The notes beneath the pieces are model-generated. The model saw only the letters and a list, made by a program, of their open reading frames with translations, had not been told where the DNA came from and did no database searches. Position numbers and translations under genes: made by a program. A stretch of 64,000 nucleotides of DNA from Cytophagales bacterium WSM2-2 (lineage in GTDB: Bacteria; Bacteroidota; Bacteroidia; Cytophagales; Cyclobacteriaceae): contig BNHL01000001.1 of the NCBI GenBank assembly GCA_015472025.1, positions 4,080,001 through 4,144,000 of the forward strand, given 5' to 3'. Positions 60,348 through 64,000 of the stretch are shown one piece after another. How positions within the stretch are numbered: the first letter of the stretch is position 1; every line of letters starts with the position of its first letter.

Positions 60348-61607
60348 TCAATCGGCAGGTATCAACCGGTCGGGCTTTTTCTTTTTTTGGAATTGATACC
60401 GGAGTGTGAATGCAGCTCCCATGCTGTACAGCTTTACATCTGCCCACGAACCGATACCTGATAACGGAATCTTGAAGTAAGGTGAGACTCCGAGCATTAC
60501 CCGGTGGGATAGGCTACGCTCATAGCCAACAGACAGGTTAGCGTTATTGAACAGGGAATACGTTGCCTTTCTTGCATCCCAGTTGTTCATTGCTCCAGGG
60601 TTGGGAGAATCGAAAACATATTTGTACGATTCAGCGAGCATAATATAACTTGATAAAGAGGCGGCTACATATATTTTACTTTTCTTCGTGAAAGCCGTGC
60701 TATACTGAAGCCCGAGAGGTATCTCCAATACACTGCATGTCCCCTCAATTTTATCAGGCACTATTCCATTGGTTCTTTTGTTCCAGAAGTCCGACTGTAC
60801 CGGCTTATATTCGTTACCGTGATCCCAGTAGATTTTATTGCTCTTGACTACACCTGCTGAAATACTAAAGGAGCTATTTAGATTGTAGTAAGCAGCGATT
60901 CCCAAAGCCTCTCCCGGCACCGTAAACTCATGTAATCCCGTACTACTGAAATCAGGTGAAAGTGATAACATGATATTCCATCGTGGCAACTTTGGTTTTT
61001 CTTCTTCTGTCGTTGAGTCTTTCAAAGTGATCTCTTCCTTTGGTAAGAATTTTTTTTGGTTCTTAACCACAGAGGAGTCCCTCATTGGGGATTCGTCAAT
61101 AACTTCAGGTGAAGAGGCAACTGAGGTGTAATTCACTTGCTCATCGATTGTAGTTGTCCTAACGTCTTTGTTATCCGCAATGACGTCATCTTGTGGCGTA
61201 GTAAGGTCTTCTCTAAAAGTCGTCAGGCTATTTGCAATTTTTACTTTGCTTTCTTTTCTCCGCACATCAGGTTGTAGAGAGAATTGTGTTGTTCTTTCAT
61301 TCTTTTTCGATGAGGTAGTTATAGGCAAAGTAGAAGTAATGGTTTTCTCGTGAGAAGTTCTCTCTTGAGCCAGGTTGTCCTTACGACCTTTGTAAAACAG
61401 CAAAGAAGAAGAAACGAACAGAAGCGCAGCTGCTACGAAGAAGGCAGATTTCCAGTGGTTACGTCCTACAGTCGGAGCGGGCTCATTCCTGGCAGCGTCA
61501 AGACGTGCTTCCAGTTTTTCCCAATCACTTTCCTCAAAGCGGATATTGGGCTTTCGCGAAGCCTTACGAAAGAACCTGGAGATATTATCGTTATCGTGTT
61601 CTGACAT
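60348..61607 (-). CDS. Anti-sigma-like and outer-membrane-barrel-like fusion protein
   Basis: This 419-residue protein starts at the ATG at 61607 and overlaps the sigma gene's end by 17 bases. The first about 50 residues are hydrophilic and acidic (SRFFRKASRKPNIRFEESDW) like the cytoplasmic part of an anti-sigma factor. A membrane segment follows (AFFVAAALLFVSSSLLFY), then a long linker of about 150 residues rich in Ser, Thr, Lys and Glu. A C-terminal domain of beta strands ends in SMGAAFTLRYQFQKKKK and resembles an outer-membrane barrel. If both ends are in place, the chain spans the periplasm. The family is common in Bacteroidota, but its function is not known. Confidence 0.65.
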   Translation of the reverse strand: MSEHDNDNISRFFRKASRKPNIRFEESDWEKLEARLDAARNEPAPTVGRNHWKSAFFVAAALLFVSSSLLFYKGRKDNLAQERTSHEKTITSTLPITTSSKKNERTTQFSLQPDVRRKESKVKIANSLTTFREDLTTPQDDVIADNKDVRTTTIDEQVNYTSVASSPEVIDESPMRDSSVVKNQKKFLPKEEITLKDSTTEEEKPKLPRWNIMLSLSPDFSSTGLHEFTVPGEALGIAAYYNLNSSFSISAGVVKSNKIYWDHGNEYKPVQSDFWNKRTNGIVPDKIEGTCSVLEIPLGLQYSTAFTKKSKIYVAASLSSYIMLAESYKYVFDSPNPGAMNNWDARKATYSLFNNANLSVGYERSLSHRVMLGVSPYFKIPLSGIGSWADVKLYSMGAAFTLRYQFQKKKKPDRLIPAD

Positions 61608-62256
61608 AGTCAACTTCAAAGAATTCGCCTACTATTTTTTTTAAATGTTCCTTGGCTTTAAACAAATTTGATTTTGACGTGCCGGCAGAGATGTTAAGCA
61701 TTACGGCTATTTCTTCATGCGAATACCCTTCGATCACGTGCAGGTTAAATACTGCGCGATACGAAGGAGGCAGTTTATGCAATAGCTCTACTACTTCCTG
61801 GTAAGAAATCCCCGACAGGATACGCTCATCATCGGCTCCGTTGTTGAATTCAGTAATTTCCTCCGTTTCCACCTGTCGCTGTCTTTTGTGATACCGGTTA
61901 ATCGATAAGTTGATCAGTATCTTTCGTAGCCAGGGCTGGAATGGTTTATCAAAATCGAATTTATTCAACGTGCTAAATATTTTCATGAACCCGTCATTTA
62001 GGATCTCCGCAGCTTCGTCTCTGCTATCGGCATAACGCAAGCAGATGCTCATCCCATAACTGTAAAATTCTTTATAAAGCGACTTTTGGCTGGTGCGATC
62101 GTGCCGCAAACAACCTTCTAGCAAATGCTTTAAATGAATTTTCTCTGGTTCCAAGTGAATATAAATCTGCTTACAAATGACAGTACAAGCATTTGATGCT
62201 GGGGGTTGCCTGTGTGGATAAATACTTTTTGAAGGCAGGCTCTTTGGAAGGCTCAA
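61591..62256 (-). CDS. ECF sigma factor of the envelope operon
   Basis: This 221-residue sigma factor has sigma2 (SYGMSICLRYADSRDEAAEI, LNDGFMKIFSTLNKFD, FQPWLRKILINLSINRYHKR) and sigma4 (LPPSYRAVFNLHVIEGYSHE, IAVMLNISAGTSKSNLFKAK). The first about 34 residues look non-coding, so the TTG at 62154 is a possible start, but a TAAGTTTG box at 62266-62273 lies close to 62256. It heads five co-oriented genes down to 57250 and overlaps the next gene. The target promoters are unknown. Confidence 0.88.
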   Translation of the reverse strand: MSLPKSLPSKSIYPHRQPPASNACTVICKQIYIHLEPEKIHLKHLLEGCLRHDRTSQKSLYKEFYSYGMSICLRYADSRDEAAEILNDGFMKIFSTLNKFDFDKPFQPWLRKILINLSINRYHKRQRQVETEEITEFNNGADDERILSGISYQEVVELLHKLPPSYRAVFNLHVIEGYSHEEIAVMLNISAGTSKSNLFKAKEHLKKIVGEFFEVDYVRTR

Positions 62257-62265
62257 ATACGGTTA

Positions 62266-62273
62266 CAAACTTA
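62266..62273 (-). promoter_or_regulatory. Candidate -7 box of the ECF operon
   Basis: On the minus strand TAAGTTTG matches TAnnTTTG exactly, 9 bases before 62256. The -33 TTG lies only about 12 bases away, so the spacing is not right. Confidence 0.35.
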
Positions 62274-62431
62274 AGGTGGTTTAATCAACCGGGATAGAAA
62301 TACAGTATCGATCAGTAGTAATTTTGTACTAATTGAGGTTCTTTTAACCCTACATGGAGTAGTGAGACTTGAGTATTGAAAATAAAAATCTGAAGAACTG
62401 AGTCTTAATCTCAATTCTTCAATGGCACCTA

Positions 62432-64000
62432 CTATTGTAACATCTCCGTGGGGCGTTTGCCAAAACGTTCCATAAACTGTTTTGAAAAGTAGGCGTGGCT
62501 ATCGTAACCTACCCGGCCTGCAAGCTCGGCTACTTTGGATACTTTCTTTTCGGTAAGCAACTGGTAGGCTTTCTTCAGGCGGATTTCTTTAATGAGTTGG
62601 GCGGGAGCGAGGCCTGTGAGCTCTCCGGCTTTACGATAAAGCTGCCTCTCACTTAAAGCTAAGTGACTGGCCAGATCTCCAACGGCAATCAGGGTGTTAC
62701 TGATCCTTGCCTCTACAAACTCTTCAACTGCTTTCATGAAATCCGATTCACCTTGCTTTACCTCAATCTTTTCTTCAGGTAAAGCTGGCTTCAGTTGCCA
62801 TTCTTTACGACTGGCGTGGTTCAGCAACAGGTTTTGTACCCTGATTTTCAGCTCAGTAGTGTTGAATGGTTTTACCATATAATCATCAACACCGAGGCTC
62901 AGGCCATGCAGCTTATCCTCTTCACCTGCCCTTGCCGTAAGCATGATCACCGGAATGTGCCTTAGGGCATCGTCTGCTTTCAGTTTTGACAACAGTGTAT
63001 AGCCATCCATTCTAGGCATCATTACATCCGAGATGATCAGGTCTATTTTTTTAGAAGCCAACTGAAGCAATGCTTCTTCACCGTTGGCGGCCTGGTGAAT
63101 GGCGAAGTTGTGGCCTAGTACCTCCATGATATAAGTGCGCATCTCTTCATGATCTTCTACCAGCATCACCTCAGGCTTCCTTTCATAGGAAACCCAGGTA
63201 AAAGTCGTCTCATCGAAGTCCGGAGACGTGATCTGATCGGGATCAGGTGCTGCCAACGGAAACCACACTGTAAAGACCGAACCCTTGCCCACGGCACTGG
63301 TCACATTCACTCCACCGCCATGCAATTCGGTAAACTCTTTTACCAGCGACAAGCCTATGCCTGTCCCTTTGGAATCGTGTCTTTGTGCCCCGGAAGTGCT
63401 CTGATAAAAACGATCGAAGATATATGGAAGGTCTTCTGTGGCTATGCCACTTCCGGAGTCACTTACATTGATCTCTACTTTTTCTTTGGATATCACTGTG
63501 TTTACGCGAACCCATCCGCCACTGGGTGTGAATTTGATCGCGTTGTAGATGAGGTTATTGAGAATCTTTTCAAAATAGCTTTCATCCAGTTCTGCGAATA
63601 CATTTTGTGAAGGCAGATCGTTGATAAGCCGGATTTGATTTCGTTCAAACAGCGAGCTGAATGCGTTGGTAATCCGGTTGAGCAGTGGGATCACTTTTTG
63701 GTTTTTCTTTTTCAGAACGATCTTGCTGGCTTCGAGTCGTGTGAGGTCGAGCATTTCTTCCACGATGGCGTTGAGCTTGCGACTGTTGCCCAATGCGATT
63801 TGCGCGCGCTCTTTTTCTTTATTAGGTACATTTCCTTCGGCCATGAACTCCAGCATACCGGTGATGAGCGTGACAGGTGTGCGCAATTCGTGCGAGATGT
63901 TGGCAAAGAAACGCGACTTCATTTTGTCTGCCGCAGTGAGCTTTTCTGACTGCTCCGTAATCAGGAGGTTAGCTTTTTCAATTTCCGCTTTCTGTGCGGC
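62432..64000 (-). CDS. Hybrid two-component sensor-regulator with AraC output, 5' end outside window
   Basis: The open frame runs from the right edge (residues AAQKAEIEKANLL at 64000) to 62432. The order is HisKA (FFANISHELRTPVTL), HATPase (NNLIYNAIKFTPSGG, DSGSGIATE, GTGIGLSLVKEF), a receiver with Asp in IISDVMMPRMDG, and a C-terminal AraC pair of helix-turn-helices (ALSERQLYRKAGELTGLA, VAELAGRVGYDSHAYFSKQ). Hybrids with this order join sensing and DNA binding in one chain, as in many Bacteroidota. The sensor part is outside the window, so its ligand is unknown. It is 175 bases upstream of the ECF sigma gene's start region. Confidence 0.88.
   Translation of the reverse strand, partial: AAQKAEIEKANLLITEQSEKLTAADKMKSRFFANISHELRTPVTLITGMLEFMAEGNVPNKEKERAQIALGNSRKLNAIVEEMLDLTRLEASKIVLKKKNQKVIPLLNRITNAFSSLFERNQIRLINDLPSQNVFAELDESYFEKILNNLIYNAIKFTPSGGWVRVNTVISKEKVEINVSDSGSGIATEDLPYIFDRFYQSTSGAQRHDSKGTGIGLSLVKEFTELHGGGVNVTSAVGKGSVFTVWFPLAAPDPDQITSPDFDETTFTWVSYERKPEVMLVEDHEEMRTYIMEVLGHNFAIHQAANGEEALLQLASKKIDLIISDVMMPRMDGYTLLSKLKADDALRHIPVIMLTARAGEEDKLHGLSLGVDDYMVKPFNTTELKIRVQNLLLNHASRKEWQLKPALPEEKIEVKQGESDFMKAVEEFVEARISNTLIAVGDLASHLALSERQLYRKAGELTGLAPAQLIKEIRLKKAYQLLTEKKVSKVAELAGRVGYDSHAYFSKQFMERFGKRPTEMLQ

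Overview
The window looks like the chromosome of a free-living member of the Bacteroidota, most likely a Cytophagales-type soil or water bacterium (the order is my inference). The supporting signs are a type IX secretion C-terminal sorting domain, a SprB-repeat lipoprotein, a TonB-dependent receptor with a carboxypeptidase-like N-terminal domain followed by a DUF4249 lipoprotein, DUF4907 proteins, a hybrid sensor kinase with an AraC output, many short lipoproteins with a Cys after about 20 residues, almost no Shine-Dalgarno sequences, and TAnnTTTG boxes upstream of several starts. There is no prophage, transposase, CRISPR array or rRNA operon. One tRNA gene (Lys, CTT) is present.

Layout. 1-6.1 kb: a RarD-type permease cut by the left edge, a T9SS cargo protein, two hypothetical genes (one probably frameshifted) and a secreted GH51 arabinofuranosidase. 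6.2-10.1 kb: a DUF4907 / Kelch lipoprotein pair and a TPR sensor kinase. 10.2-15.7 kb: a barrel-like protein, a 5'-3' exonuclease, an exported DinB-like protein, a lipoprotein and a second TPR sensor kinase. 15.7-24 kb: small secreted or hypothetical proteins, VOC and OsmC proteins, a two-domain secreted hydrolase, a Crp-type regulator and an aldo/keto reductase. 24.1-28.8 kb: a giant repeat fibre protein with an S74 intramolecular chaperone. 29-36 kb: a YafY-type regulator with a RidA-like protein, two lipoproteins, a TonB receptor/DUF4249 pair and a membrane methyltransferase. 36.4-50 kb: an exported M1 peptidase, membrane proteins, a diheme cytochrome c, PAS/LuxR and AraC regulators, and the tRNA. 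50-57 kb: VOC, DUF2200, an ECF42-type sigma module (YCII plus sigma, NTF2-like nearby), GNAT, a second DUF4907/Kelch pair, an exported S51 peptidase and TfoX. 57.2-64 kb: five co-oriented genes headed by an ECF sigma factor, then a hybrid two-component regulator cut by the right edge.

How the parts fit. Most of the window is envelope biology: signal-peptide proteins, lipoproteins, beta barrels and their sensors. The most system-like part is the minus-strand run 57250-62256: ECF sigma factor, a single chain joining an anti-sigma-like N terminus to an outer-membrane-barrel-like C terminus, a four-repeat Lipoprotein_15 protein, a SprB/cytochrome c hybrid and an OB-fold protein. The Kelch/DUF4907 pair occurs twice, about 48 kb apart, in the same gene order. 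Two decayed 3' ends of one lipoprotein family (12046-12123, 18229-18298) match the tail of an intact gene at 31642-32205.

Limits. All family names come from reading the translated sequence. No database search, structure prediction or expression data was available.
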